A DNA stretch of 64,000 bases from Tetragonia tetragonoides (lineage: Eukaryota > Streptophyta > Magnoliopsida > Caryophyllales > Aizoaceae). Under the pieces are notes generated by a model. That model was not told the DNA's origin. It searched no databases and saw only the letters and a program-made list of their open reading frames with translations. Positions 10,840 through 23,336 of this stretch are shown here, piece after piece. Position numbers and translations under genes: made by a program. Within the stretch, counting starts at the first letter, position 1; each line of letters opens with the position of its first letter. The DNA is taken from the NCBI GenBank assembly GCA_038025085.1, contig CM076140.1, positions 15,334,001 to 15,398,000 of the forward strand, read 5' to 3'.

Positions 10840-12893
10840 ATTTTTCACTTTAACGCACACTTCCAGAAAGAGCACTTCAGGTACGATTTTGACTCTCTCT
10901 CTCTCTCGTGTTCGATTTGTTCATCAAATTTAATTCTTCAATAAATCAACAGCGCATCTCTCATTTGTTCTTACATCTACATCTGATTGTGTAGATCATT
11001 GGGATTGCTGATTTGAATTTATTCAATGGAAGTTTTCTTATCGTTGATGGATCATAAAAGTTAGAACAATTGAATATTTGTTTTAAATTTGTTGTATTTG
11101 TTGCATGAAGTTTTCTGTTTTTTATGTGCTTCTAATTAGATTAATGGATGACAAAGGGATCTGAGAGCTTAGGAATATGAAAATGTGTTGCTGTCTATAA
11201 AATAGGCTGGTTTTGGAACTGATTTATTGATCAATATCCATGTTAGTGTTTGCTTTTGATTCTTATACATGCTTTATAAGCTTAAATTACATATTGTGGG
11301 CATAATTTATATTTGATAAGGAGGTGATTTTTGTTTATGTTTTATTTCAGTAAGGGAGGGTCAGATGTGAGAAAATGGGCATTTTAATGTTAGGTGGTGA
11401 TGACCAATATTACCAGTTTATAGGAAATGATGTGAAATGGTTATTGGAGTTGTATCTGTCTTACTCCAAACAACTCCACCAGGGCCTTAGGCTTTTAAGA
11501 TCATCTTTAATCTTTACTGATTTCACACAAAAAGATTAACTGATGCCCCTCTTTCATGAGCATTAAATGGAAGAACACTTTTGTTGTTGGGGTTTGAAGG
11601 ATTATAAGCACTTTTCTTGACTAGGAAATAGGAATGAAGCCTTTTATTGTGCGTAGACTTAGTTGCTGTTTCCGCATTTATATTATTGTCCGTGGCGGCA
11701 TGTACATTTGGAAAGTGGTAAGTAGTTTAATCCATCTCCCAAAGGATACCAATGTGGTACTGTTGGATAAGAGTTTGCATTAGTCAGGATACCAGTGTAG
11801 CATCCTTCATTACAACACAAACTCAAGCAAAACTGAATGACTGAATCTGAACAAATACTAAACATTAGCATATCTATCAACAAAACAGCCCTTACAGAAG
11901 CATACTAGAGACAAGATGTGGCCTACTAACAATCTTCACTACCATTGAATGAGTAGTATCGCATGTAAATCATAAAAATGATATTCTTTGCCACCTGCAG
12001 GGGTTCTTTTGCAGCCACCTAAAGAGCCTCCCATTTCTTTCACTTCAATTATCATAAACTGCTGCTGCAAGGGCAGCACATTTGAGCCTTTTCAAATGAT
12101 GCTTTTCTCTTACATACTTGTGAAACCATCTGCTGCTCCCGGGTAATATCAAACCAATTCACTGAATATTTGCATTAGAAAAAAAGATGGCCAACTTTGT
12201 CCTCATCCTGACAGCACAAAATTCATCTATGAACCAAAGCAAGCCCCCTTTTCTGAATATTATCAATTGTTGCTAGTTTGTTTGCCACAGACACTTAGTG
12301 GCATTGTGTGCCTTGGAACTGCCAGGAGCTCCCACGTAGCTCTCCCCCAGGGACAAGGAGGATTATGTGAGCAAAAAGTCATAGGCATGTACATTGATTT
12401 AGAAGCTCTTTATTTATTTATCTGAGTTTTGACATCCAACTGTTCTTGTGATTTTGTTGGTAGCCTGGTTTCATTGATGACCAGGCTGTATATCATGTTG
12501 AATTTTGTTGATATCAGTGTACTGGATTTTAGAAACTAGAAACCCATTGTATGTTTTTTTTTTGGATAGAAGAAACCCATTGTAAGTTTCCAATAGCTAT
12601 GTGAGCTTAAATTCTCTTTTGTGACATCTTGCTCTTGCTTTTTTTGAATCAGTCTCTTTGATTTTTCTCTAAGCATCCTGTAGGTGAAGTATTCAATACA
12701 TGTTAATAACCAGTTACCCAAGCAAACCAGTTATTATTATTTATTTTTTTATGCCAGGGAAGTTCTGTACTTATCTCTGGCCAGTATAGTGCTTTTCTGT
12801 TTTCGATATTAAGACATGTTTTTTTTTGGATGCAGGCAAAGATAATCTGTACTAAACCCTGAACGTGTTATTCACACATTAATTATTATCAAT
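10840..12893 (+). other. QCR6: QCR6 5' untranslated exons and first two introns
   Basis: A first non-coding exon probably ends at 10880 (cttcag then gtacga). A second short exon runs from 12836 (after 'ggatgcag') to 12893 (before gtgagt). The second exon contains no ATG of its own; its last two bases, AT, combine with the first G of the next exon to make the start codon. The transcription start is not visible, and the 10840 border is a guess. The intervening 1.95 kb (10881-12835) shows nothing recognisable apart from a short duplicated 'agaaacccattgta' near 12537 and 12570. Confidence 0.5.
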
Positions 12894-15800
12894 GTGAGTA
12901 CAATGCCCTAGTCCATGTATAAAATAGTCATATTTTGTGCTTGTTACTTTTGTGGAATCTGGTGTTCTTATGATGTAGCATACATTTTTGTTCTTTCTGC
13001 TATTATGGTATTGCTATTGTGGTCTTGCTGCCTTGTTTGGTATGCAGAGCTGAGGTTTTGGTTTTAAATTAAGTGTTTATATGTATCTCCAGATTTTATT
13101 TCTCATTACTATAAATTGCTAACCATTGGGATTTGTAGATGTCTTTTTTATTTTTATTTTTTTATGTTGATATTTGGAGCAAAGCCACTTCATTATGATT
13201 GGGCGATTGGCACTTGTCATTCCCTTTATTTTATTGATGTATTATGCATGATCTGTGCTTGACAGCATGATGGTTTTATTCTTCTTTGTCCTTTCGTACA
13301 TGGATGGGTAGTTGGGTACCCCTTACTGTTCTTCTTATGGCATTGAAAAAGTTTCTTGCTGCTGTTATACAGTTGATAATTAATATGAAATGGTTGTCTA
13401 GCTCTGCATTTTTTGAGTCGTCCAAAAGCATCCCTAGCTACTAACTAGGCTACTCTGTAAAATACAATTCCTAGTTTGTTTCCTTTTCAGGAATCAACTG
13501 TAAGATGATCTAGGGCTTGTTTGTTTATGTTTTTAAAATCTGTTATTCTATTCCCAAAAGTAGAAAAGTTGTTTATTTGTAAGAAAATACTCCCTCTGTC
13601 CCAAACAAATCTTGTCATTTGCTATATGAACTCTTCGATTTTGAATAATTATTAATTTTCTTTTTTTTTTTTGGGGGGGGGGGGTGGTGACTTGTAGAGG
13701 TCAGACCAGCATATACCATTCTAACTACAATGCATATAAAGTAGCTCCTCGTTAAGTATTGGGCATGCCACCTACAAATGTCTCCCTCCCTTTCATAATA
13801 TAAGGCCTGTTTTGACCTCTAAAGTCAAAGTTTGCCAACTTCGACCATTAATATGTTGGAGAATATATTGATTTGCAACATGAAAACGATGTCAATGATC
13901 TATCATAAAAACCTGTAGAAGATTATATTTTCATAATCTTTACGTCTTGGTATGATTAAAGTTTGGCCTTGAAGACTGAAATGAATAAACATGCCTTATG
14001 AAACGTAGAAATCAATGTCCAGAAAGGTATTCTGAGTGAGTTGTTTTGTGCATCTCTTTTTAACTTGTTTATCTGGCTTTATTCTCTTTTAGAAATCAGC
14101 TTATTTGTCTTCTTTGGTTTGTGTGTTTGAATCCTCCATCCATGTCACTTGCATGTCCTGTATTGCCTGATCTCTTGTCTCCCCCATCCCTGCCCCCAGT
14201 CCTTCATTTTCCAGGTAAACTTTTGACTTTGCATGACCACTGAAGTAATCATGTATCGTCATCCTTCTCTTCCCTGTCTGCATTTCTGGCAGTCAGCTTT
14301 TATATGGGCATAAATTTATAAGCTACTAAATTAGCAATTACGAAGTTTAAAAAATGCTGAACTTTAGTGGTCCTTTAAGGTCCATTAACGGTATGAACTA
14401 TCATACTCTCGCTTTTGATTGAAGATAAACTTGGTTAATTGTTTTCTTTTTTGCTTACCTGTAGAAGTCTCATTGTATAATTTTGCGTATTATCAATGAT
14501 CCCGTCCCCCTCACTGAAGTAGATAGTAATTTGTCTATATATGACCCAATCAAAAGTGTTCAAGGAATGCAGATTCTCTGAGTTCTTGTGCAATATATGC
14601 ATACAATTATTGTAAAATTGTGTAAATTAAACTATTTTGATTCCCAACAGATTGGGATAATGGTTTCCAGGTTCTTATTAGCCTTTTATTGTGAACTGGT
14701 TTTTCTTTCCTTCTCCCTTTTCTTCCACTTCATCTTTTCATGATTATTTCATCTCTTTAATTTTTTTGACCTTGTTTTGATACTTGTAGGGCGGATGAAG
14801 ATCCTGTTGACCAGAGGATTGTGATTGAAGAAAATTGCAAGCCCAAATGTGTGAAGGTCTATGTCGATTACCAGGTATATAATGCTACTGAAGCCTTTAA
14901 CTACTCAGACTATTCCCTACCCCTTCCATATTGAATGTTTTCTGTGCTTTGTATCTATTATCTCATTTTACATTATCTCTAAGCTAATGAAGCAACTAGA
15001 CTCGGATTCAATCTTCAGTTAATGAAGTGATAGTAAAGTACAAATTACTTTCAAATTAGTGAAAGGACAATGTGGACGTGAAGTAGGAGTAGTAGGCTAT
15101 AAACAGGACAATAGAGAATTAGAAGGGAGGCTGTCTGATTTTGTGAACTTTCAATGTGGCTCCATGTCTCTTGTTGTTTTATGACTTGGTAAAACTCACC
15201 ACATAGTGGGTGTGGTGGTTATTATATGTTATTTCCCCTTTTTTTCTTAAATAGCCTCATCAATCATATAGGTCTTTATTCAAGTAGAGGCGCTAAGCTT
15301 CTGTAATGTGTACTTCTCTATCTTCTAATATTGATAACTATGTTGACTGGTCATAACTTCATGTATCCATGACTCTATTTGAGATATTTTTGCTTTTTGT
15401 GGTTTGTGGAAAGTGGTTCTCCTGTCACAAGTTAGCATATGTCAATTAAACTTATTGAGCTGTATGCCTATAAAATATATGCGCAATTCCATTGCTTTCC
15501 ATCTTTTGCCAGTAATATTTGAACATCTTAAGGTTTATTTTTTGGACAGCAAATTTTAAAAAAGACAACTAATTGCCAAGAAAATCAGCCGATGCAATCT
15601 TCAGTCTTCACAGTCTCGTTAGAGTCCACCACCCAAAAATTTCCTATGGATAACAAGCTGTTATCCCAACAAAAATATATGCTGTGCATTGAGGAAATGC
15701 AACAAATGTGAACACATTTACAAGAACAGCAAGTATCATCCCTTTTTTTTTAGCAAAAAAGCTGTTGATGGCCTCCATTTTAATTTCTTGAATATACCAC

Positions 15801-18138
15801 ATCTTAGTAATCAAATTGTTGGCAAGACCCCTGCATTCCTTTCCCTTACGTGAATTACTCTTGAAATCCATCATTGAACACATAGCACCCTTTTCACCCC
15901 ATTGTTCCCTATTTCTTCTTCAATAAGATGGCTTAGATTTGCATGGTTTTTTCCTTATCAATCCCCGTCGTGAGGCCAAGAGCTTCATCAAAAGCCCATT
16001 TAGCTGCTATTTGGGTTTCAACCTCCGAAGGTTGTACTATTAGTTGAGTTAGTTCTGGTGGATCAAAGGTAGCTGGTACTTATTCCTTACATCAATTGCT
16101 GAACCCTGGGTATTTCCGCTTCTTTCACAAGCTAGAGGTACCCCTAAAGCTGCTCTCATTTGTTCTTCCTACAAGTCACCTTTATGTACGGGGAGTTGCT
16201 CTTCTCAACCTGCTCATGATAAAGAGTACAGAAGCTATAGTTCTCTAGGGCAATAAAGATCTACACTCCACTTCAGATGCATTGACTTGTCGTTGCTCTG
16301 GGGTAGCAAGCTGTTCAGTGTTGTTAGCAGGGTTTTTTTTCACTATCCAGAGTAGGGTTATCAACAACAGTATAGTGAGCTTCACCAATTTCCAGAACTA
16401 TCTCTCTCTCCCTATTCTATTTTCTTTACTGGGAGGGAGGAAATATGTACATTTGGTTGCTCTGGATAAATGTTTGCTTGTGATCATTTGTTAGATTTCA
16501 TAGATTGCACTTTATGTATGTTTTGTCGATGCACCCTGTCTTTGTGCAAGTTCATACAGACAGAGTTTGGGAATCGGATATCGGTCGCAATTGCGCTTGC
16601 GGTACAGTAAGTGTAGTTTTTTCCAGAAATGTGAAAGGTTAGTGGCTATCATGGCCTGAGTAAGTTCACAACTGCTATTACGTGGCCGTTGTGTCATGTA
16701 GCGGCCGCTATTTGATTCCTCTTCGTACGGCATAAAGTATCCTTTGTAAACATCAGAAGTGAGTTCCAACTGCCGTGTCAATGTAATTCTCACCTTATAT
16801 TTGCATGTCAAAATGGTGGTCTTTTTCTTTTTGGTGACTTGCCAAATAATGATATATATAAGTGAAGCATCAAATATACAGCAGATGAGGAAAAGATGTC
16901 ATCCGTGAAAAGATTTGCCAAATAATTAGGCTGTAGATTCCCACTTCTCTGTATTTTGAAAATCCCGAGATTATTGCCCAGCCTTGTGTACATGTCCTGA
17001 TATTTTGATGGCTGGTCTCCACGGTGTGTACTACAATTACAATAACATCTAACATGCTTTGATGTATACAAACCTTCCACGTTGTACCATCATCATCTTT
17101 CTGCATCATTGTCTTTTCCTCTTTTTCCCCTCTGTCTCAAATCCTGTCAATCTGAGCAATTTGTGGATCTAAATCCTGTCCTCTAAGTTGAATTTGTTGA
17201 AGATGAAGGAAAAATATGAAATCCTCCATAAACCCTTCAGTCAACAAGCAAGTGCCATGATTTCAGTTTGTGATGGATTGTCATCACCAAAGAGAGCCAC
17301 ACTTGGGTTTGTGTTGCTGTTATCCCCAAGTCTCTTGCATCCTATTGTTTGTCTCCCTATATCCTTTTGTTTAAGTTTTGAGTGCACAATTATGAATAAT
17401 AGAATCAGATCTGAGAGTGTGAATTATGTAGACATCTACTTCACCATGTTGGGTGGGGTGCAGTTTTTTTTGTGGGTGGGCTGGGTTCTCTTTGCAACAA
17501 AAGTTGAGTTGGGTGTCTTTTTAGTTGCCTGGAAGAGCTGTTATAACTTTTATCAAATGAAAGCTGCTTATAGAGTGAGTGAGCAGTTTTACAGCAGTTA
17601 GCCCCGCCCTCCAAACAGAAAAGGCTGACTGACCTACTTTGTAAATTGCACCTTCATGTTATGAAAGATTGAGGGATTGTGTTAAATTTATGTGAAAACC
17701 TATGAGCCAAGTCTGCTGCTGCCATTGTAGACGAATGTTCAACTGAGGAGAAAAGAAAAGGCCCCGTTTTCTTATGTTACTATTTCAATTGTTTGTTGAT
17801 GGGAATGGGACACCTTTTGATTTTCCCGTATAACCTAATTTTTGAAGTTGGCCATCTGTTTAAATAGAAAAACATATTTAAGGAGTGCGTATTCAGCTGA
17901 TGTTATTGCTCTGACATTGCTTGTAATACAGGCATGTTCGAAGAGGATAGCGGGTGACGAGAGTGGTGAGAAACATTGCACCGGACAGTATTTCGACTAC
18001 TTGTCATGTCTTGATAAATGTGTAAGAACTCTAATTCGCTAATTGGTTTAGGCATTTTGGGCTCCAGTCCTTGTCCTTATATGAAACTTGCTTATGAAAA
18101 TGCAGGTTGCAACAAAACTATTCTCAAAGCTGAAATAA
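12892..18138 (+). CDS. QCR6: Cytochrome b-c1 complex subunit 6 (hinge protein), mitochondrial complex III
   Basis: Coding exons: 12892-12893 (AT), 14790-14874, 17932-18021 and 18106-18138, stop TAA. All introns begin GT and end AG, and phases fit. The product is 69 residues: MADEDPVDQRIVIEENC, KPKCVKVYVDYQ, ACSKRIAGDESGEKHC, TGQYFDYLSCLDKC and VATKLFSKLK. The four cysteines of the paired helices (ENC...PKC, KHC...LSC pattern) and the GQYFDY motif identify the hinge subunit, which bridges cytochrome c1 and cytochrome c binding in the ubiquinol-cytochrome c reductase of the inner mitochondrial membrane. Length matches plant QCR6. There is no cleavable presequence, as usual for this subunit. The start codon is split AT|G by an intron. 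The intron at 14875-17931 is 3 kb. High confidence for coding exons. Confidence 0.93.
13590..13995 (+). repeat. Stowaway-like MITE fragments in QCR6 intron
   Basis: Two adjacent starts of Stowaway type are seen: 'tactccctctgtccc' at about 13590 and 'ctccctccctttcataatat' at about 13782. The latter runs into 'gtcaaagtttgccaacttcg' and later 'ttaaagtttggcctt', the typical internal sequence. A G-rich run lies between them (about 13672-13684). The matching opposite ends are not intact, so these are broken copies. Confidence 0.45.
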
Positions 18139-18423
18139 TGACAGCCTACCCTCGTCCCTCGTGACATGTTAATGTAGATTCTCAAATTTCAGCCGCTGTG
18201 CGCGCTCAAGTTTCTTTTCACACATAATGTCGTTATGTGCTGCACACTGGACTGATTTCGGGATGTATCTGTGTTGTCTTGGAAATACTAGTTTTTTGAG
18301 CAAATTTCGGACTATTTGGAATAAGAGAGTATGTTGTGGCTGTTCTTTTTGACAGTTCCTAAATCCTAATCAATATAGTCGTGATTTCTTTTTTTTTTTT
18401 TTTTAATGTGACATTAAACCCCC
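18139..18423 (+). other. QCR6 3' flank, probable 3'UTR
   Basis: Follows the QCR6 stop codon directly. The stretch is AT-rich without coding potential. A segment near 18350-18385 ('gacagttcctaaatcctaatcaata') is repeated in altered form near 18862, on the far side of an insertion-like block, so the original 3' flank appears to have been split or duplicated. Confidence 0.4.
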
Positions 18424-18751
18424 GGGCAGTGGCGTATCCACTTGACACTCAACATAGAAACTTAATTGTATAATTATAGAGGCATACAATAATACATATA
18501 TGATGTATAAACTTAAGAAAGAGGTACGGATTAGATCAAGAATTGAAAGAGGGGAAGAATTGTAGAAGAAAGATAGTTAGAAAATAGTTGTTCCCAAGAT
18601 TTGAACTTACAATCTACAAGGTAATAGAAAAGAGGTCATACCAATACTCCACACAAATATTTATGATACAAAATGCCTTTCATAAAATATATACTTTACA
18701 AAACTGATAAAAAAATACCCACTTGTACCCCCCTGGATACGTCTATGCCCC
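18424..18751. mobile_element. Probable hAT-like MITE
   Basis: Imperfect inverted ends, gggcagtggcgtatccac on the left and gggcatagacgtatccag on the right (inverted), bound a 0.33-kb AT-rich block. Ends of the type 'cagtggcgtatccac' are common in short hAT-related plant elements. The target duplication lies in a C/G run (ccccc) and cannot be assigned. The same end motif recurs at 55065. Confidence 0.5.
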
Positions 18752-18818
18752 CGCGGCCAAGGAATTAGTCAAGCAAAGCTTGGATACCCATGTAATAAAT
18801 AAATAAATAAATAAAAAC
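18752..18818 (+). repeat. SINE 3' end
   Basis: The sequence 'ggaattagtcaagcaaagcttggatacccatgta' followed by (aata)n matches the 3' region of three better-preserved SINE copies at 43.5, 45.7 and 47.1 kb (shared core: gggattagtcgggcaaagcc, tacccatgttatc). Only the 3' part is present here. Confidence 0.5.
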
Positions 18819-18861
18819 AGGTTGTAGCATGGGATTCTACTTGCCTAACCTCATTTTTCTG

Positions 18862-19095
18862 ACAGTTTCTAATCAATATATTCGTGATTTTGCAAAGCAC
18901 TAAGAACATACACAGGGTTTCTTCAGTGATGCTGCACAAAACCGAACCATTGCTTTTCACAGCAGGGAAATGTTTTACACACGAAGTTTTTTACATCTAC
19001 TGTGTTATTCCAAGTTGAGAATATATGCACTTGTCCGACTTTTTCCAACTCTAGAATCACAAATGGTTTGGAAATCAAGGATGCTATTGTTCAGA
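18862..19095 (+). repeat. Duplicated segment, copy 1
   Basis: This segment ('ttttgcaaagcacta' to 'aaggatgctattgttcag') is about 80 percent similar to 21343-21525 ('ttttgcaaagcactg' to 'aaggatgctatggttcag'). The two copies lie on either side of the hAT element at 19199-20694 and the orphan exon. No coding frame is shared between them. It is probably duplicated 3' flanking sequence of a neighbouring gene. Confidence 0.6.
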
Positions 19096-19198
19096 AATTG
19101 TATTGTATTTGGAGGAAATCCTTCAAGCTGTTGAAACCTATGTTGCCGTCATTTGACAACTTGTGCTGGATAAGATAAGGTTGTTTCTGGGTTGCCGA

Positions 19199-20694
19199 TA
19201 GGCCTGGCAAAAACTAACACGACCCGATAACCCGACCCGAATCTAACCCGAAAAAAGCGGGTTAGGGTTGGGATTTTCGACCCGAAACATTAAATGGGTC
19301 GACCTGATTGACCCGAAAACTTAAATGGGTTAGGTTAAAGTTGAAAATTTCAACCTGCTCAACCTGAAAATTACCTGCTCAACCCGAAAACATTAAATGG
19401 GTCAGGTCACAGATCAGGTCGACCTGATTTTTATCGGGTTCGGGTCGACCTGATCCGTTTAACCCATCTAACAAGTGAAATGGAAAAAATAAAAAAGTGA
19501 CCCAAAACTTTTTAACCGGCCCATGAGCCAATCAGCAGCCCAAGCCCAAAATAGAGATAAAAGAGGGAAAAAAACGGAACCCTAGCCCTCATTTTTTTTG
19601 CCGTCATTTTATGTTTATCATTCTCTATTTCTCTCTCTTCCTCACTCTCTCTCACTCTCTCATATTCTCGATTCTTCTTCAGTTCTTCTTCCTCTTCGGC
19701 TCTTCCTCTCTCGATCTCTCGATCTCACTGTCTCGACTTCTCTGAGAGAAGTTCTCTCATTCTCTCTCATTCTCAATCTTCCTCATCTTCAAGTTCTTCC
19801 TCACTCACTCTGTCTCACTCTCTCTCACTCTCAGTCTCACTCTCTCACTCTCTCGATCTCTCGATCTCACTCTCTCGATCTCTCGATCTCACTGTCTCGA
19901 CTTCTCTCATTCTCTCTCATTCTCTATCTTCCTCATCTTTCAAGCTCTTCCTCACTCACTCTGTCTCACACTCTCACTCTCTCTCACTCTCAGTCTCACT
20001 CTCTCACTCTCTCGATCTCTCGATCTCTCCAAATCAGTAAAATAAACATTCATTCAACAATCAACAGGTATTATTTAGTTATCAAATTTGTGTTCTTTAA
20101 TTTGTTATTCTTATTTCTCTTATTTTCTTTATACTTTGTTTATTTATTTTTTTCTGAATCAATATTTTCATTTCACTCACTCTGGATCCATAATGAAATT
20201 AAAGGTGAGCGATGAAGAGAAAGAGAACCCAGTTGAGAGTCCACTTCAATCGGGCTTCGCAGCCGAAACTCCGGAAAGTGCAACCGAATCGGCAATGTTC
20301 CATTGATTTAAACTTTAAAGTTCTGAAAACTTGTAACTTGGATTTTTTTGGTTCTTGTAAACTTGTAACTCTGTCAGCATGCTTTGAGAGTTTGAGGTGC
20401 TTTGAGCACTTGAGGAGGTGGCGAGGTGCTGCCAAAGTGCCAACAACCATTTTTATGAATCATTTTATAGTGACTTTTTGAATGAAGTATGAACTATGAA
20501 GTGTGCAAAAATAAATCAGGTTACGCAGATTATTTTCAGGTCGACCTGATCTGTAACAGATCAGGTTAGGGTCAGATTTTTTGACCTGTTTATTAAACAG
20601 ATCAGGTTAGGGTCGAGTTTTCTGACCTGTTTAGTAATCAGGTCAGTGGGGTTCAACCCGAACCCGACCCGACCTGATCTGTTTGCCAGGCCTA
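19199..20694. mobile_element. hAT-like non-autonomous element, 1.5 kb, perfect 8-bp target duplication
   Basis: Ends taggcctggcaaa and tttgccaggccta are perfect inverted repeats. The target duplication gttgccga is perfect (19191-19198 and 20695-20702). An 8-bp duplication is diagnostic of the hAT superfamily. Both subterminal regions are filled with gacccg, aaatgggt and ggtcgacctgat motifs in both orientations. The middle (19620-20035) is a long ctctcact/tctcgatc simple repeat, which gives a spurious 205-codon frame rich in Ser, Leu and His. About 20330-20470 is less repetitive, but I recognise nothing in it. No transposase; the perfect duplication suggests a fairly recent insertion. Confidence 0.9.
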
Positions 20695-20978
20695 GTTGCC
20701 GATGATGATACAGAACTTTTAATGTGATGCTCATCTGTCTGTTCTATTACAGTGCAGCTGTTCTAATTTTCTTTTATTCCTGAATGTTACTACTAAATCG
20801 TCGAACATATAGCTGGATCTTTATACTTCTGAATCATTATAGTCACAATCCTAATCCTAGCTATTGCTCTCAGTTATGTATCCTTTTACCACAAAAACCA
20901 TTCTTTCAAAGTCTCAATCACGTAGAACCCATTTTTGTTTTTCCATGGACTATGAACTATGCACTATCCACTGTGCAG

Positions 20979-21156
20979 TGCTGGTGCCAGTCCCGTCGTG
21001 TTGTGTACTCTCAACATCCGCGTCCCTGAAAGGATGAAACTCATGGACAACGAAGCTGTCCTGTCTGGACGAGCAGTGAAGAACAGTGAAAAGTACAGGG
21101 GGCTAATAAAATCAAGGCGAAGAAGCTTTCCAGCCAACACGAGAAACAGGTTTTAG
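20979..21156 (+). CDS. Orphan terminal exon of an unidentified protein
   Basis: After an acceptor (ccactgtgcag) an open frame of 59 codons runs to TAG: GASPVVLCTLNIRVPERMKL, then DNEAVLSGRAVKNSEKYRG and IKSRRRSFPANTRNRF. It is richer in GC than its flanks and strongly basic at the end, as expected of real coding sequence. I do not recognise the family. No upstream exon in a compatible phase could be found; the preceding kilobases hold the hAT element and the duplicated segment, so the gene may have been disrupted. It could be a relic or the last exon of a gene whose other exons I missed. Confidence 0.4.
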
Positions 21157-22025
21157 GATTGCGATCTAAGAGCTGCAATTTCTGAATCAGAAAGAATGTT
21201 GAATGGGAATATGTATGTCTGTGTTAGGTAGAAAATAACATGGTACAATAACCTCAATATGAGGCAGAAAAATCACAGTTGAGAACATTGGCTATGTAAA
21301 TCATTGCTTCTATACTGTCACTTGCACGGTTTATACAACAGGCTTTTGCAAAGCACTGAGAATCTACCCAGAGCTTCTTCAGCAAAATATATCATACAAA
21401 ACAGAATCTAACCATTAGTTTTCACAACAGGGAAATGTACACAATTTACACAAATTTCTGCATCTACTTGAACATGTCCAATTGTTCACATTTTTCTAAC
21501 TCAATTAAGGATGCTATGGTTCAGAATTGACCTTGTAATTTCTTAAAAGTCTTTGTTCACAAAATCTCTTATGAGGCCCCTCAAGGTGAAACTACCTCTA
21601 TATACAAGCATGACATCGGTAGGTCTATTAAAGCTTTCTTAAAAGTCTTTGTTCACAAAATCTCTTATGAGGCCCCCTCGAGGTGAGGCTTCCTCTATAT
21701 ACAAGCATGATGTCGGTAGGTCTATGTTAGCTTTAATAGTTAACCAATTTGTTGATTTAGGAATCAAAAACCTTTTGTTGGGTTTTTTGTCAAATGATTA
21801 TGAAAATTAAATGTCAAACCATCAATTAGAGGCAAACCCAAATAAATCCAACTAAAATAGAAACAATGACAATAAACTGGTAAATCATCATTTCTATATC
21901 AAACATCCAAGATCCACTACATCATAAACACCCATAATAATAACATCAAGTTTATATTAAGAACAAACCCTAATTAAACCTGAACCATTAATTCCAATTT
22001 TATAACCAACATAATAATAAATTAA
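21157..22025. other. Spacer between orphan exon and histone H3
   Basis: Contains copy 2 of the duplicated segment (21343-21525, see 18862). It also holds a tandem pair of a 96-base unit (21541-21636 and 21637-21733) starting 'tcttaaaagtctttgttcac' and ending near 'ggtaggtctat'. The rest, next to the H3 stop codon, is AT-rich and probably the H3 3' flank. Confidence 0.6.
21541..21733. repeat. Tandem duplication, 96-bp unit
   Basis: Two adjacent copies of a 96-97 base unit, each with 'tcttaaaagtctttgttcac', 'tcttatgaggccccct' and 'tatacaagcatga', then 'gtcggtaggtcta' or 'atcggtaggtcta'. They differ at about ten positions. No coding role is evident. Confidence 0.8.

Positions 22026-23336
<1,311 letters not shown>

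Noticed and set aside
17188..17601. 137-codon frame in QCR6 intron 3
   Set aside because: Hydrophobic but without any recognisable motif, located in an intron of a well-supported gene, with AT-rich base use like its surroundings.
19598..20215. 205-codon frame rich in Ser, Leu and His
   Set aside because: It translates a ctctcact simple repeat inside a hAT element and has no domain.
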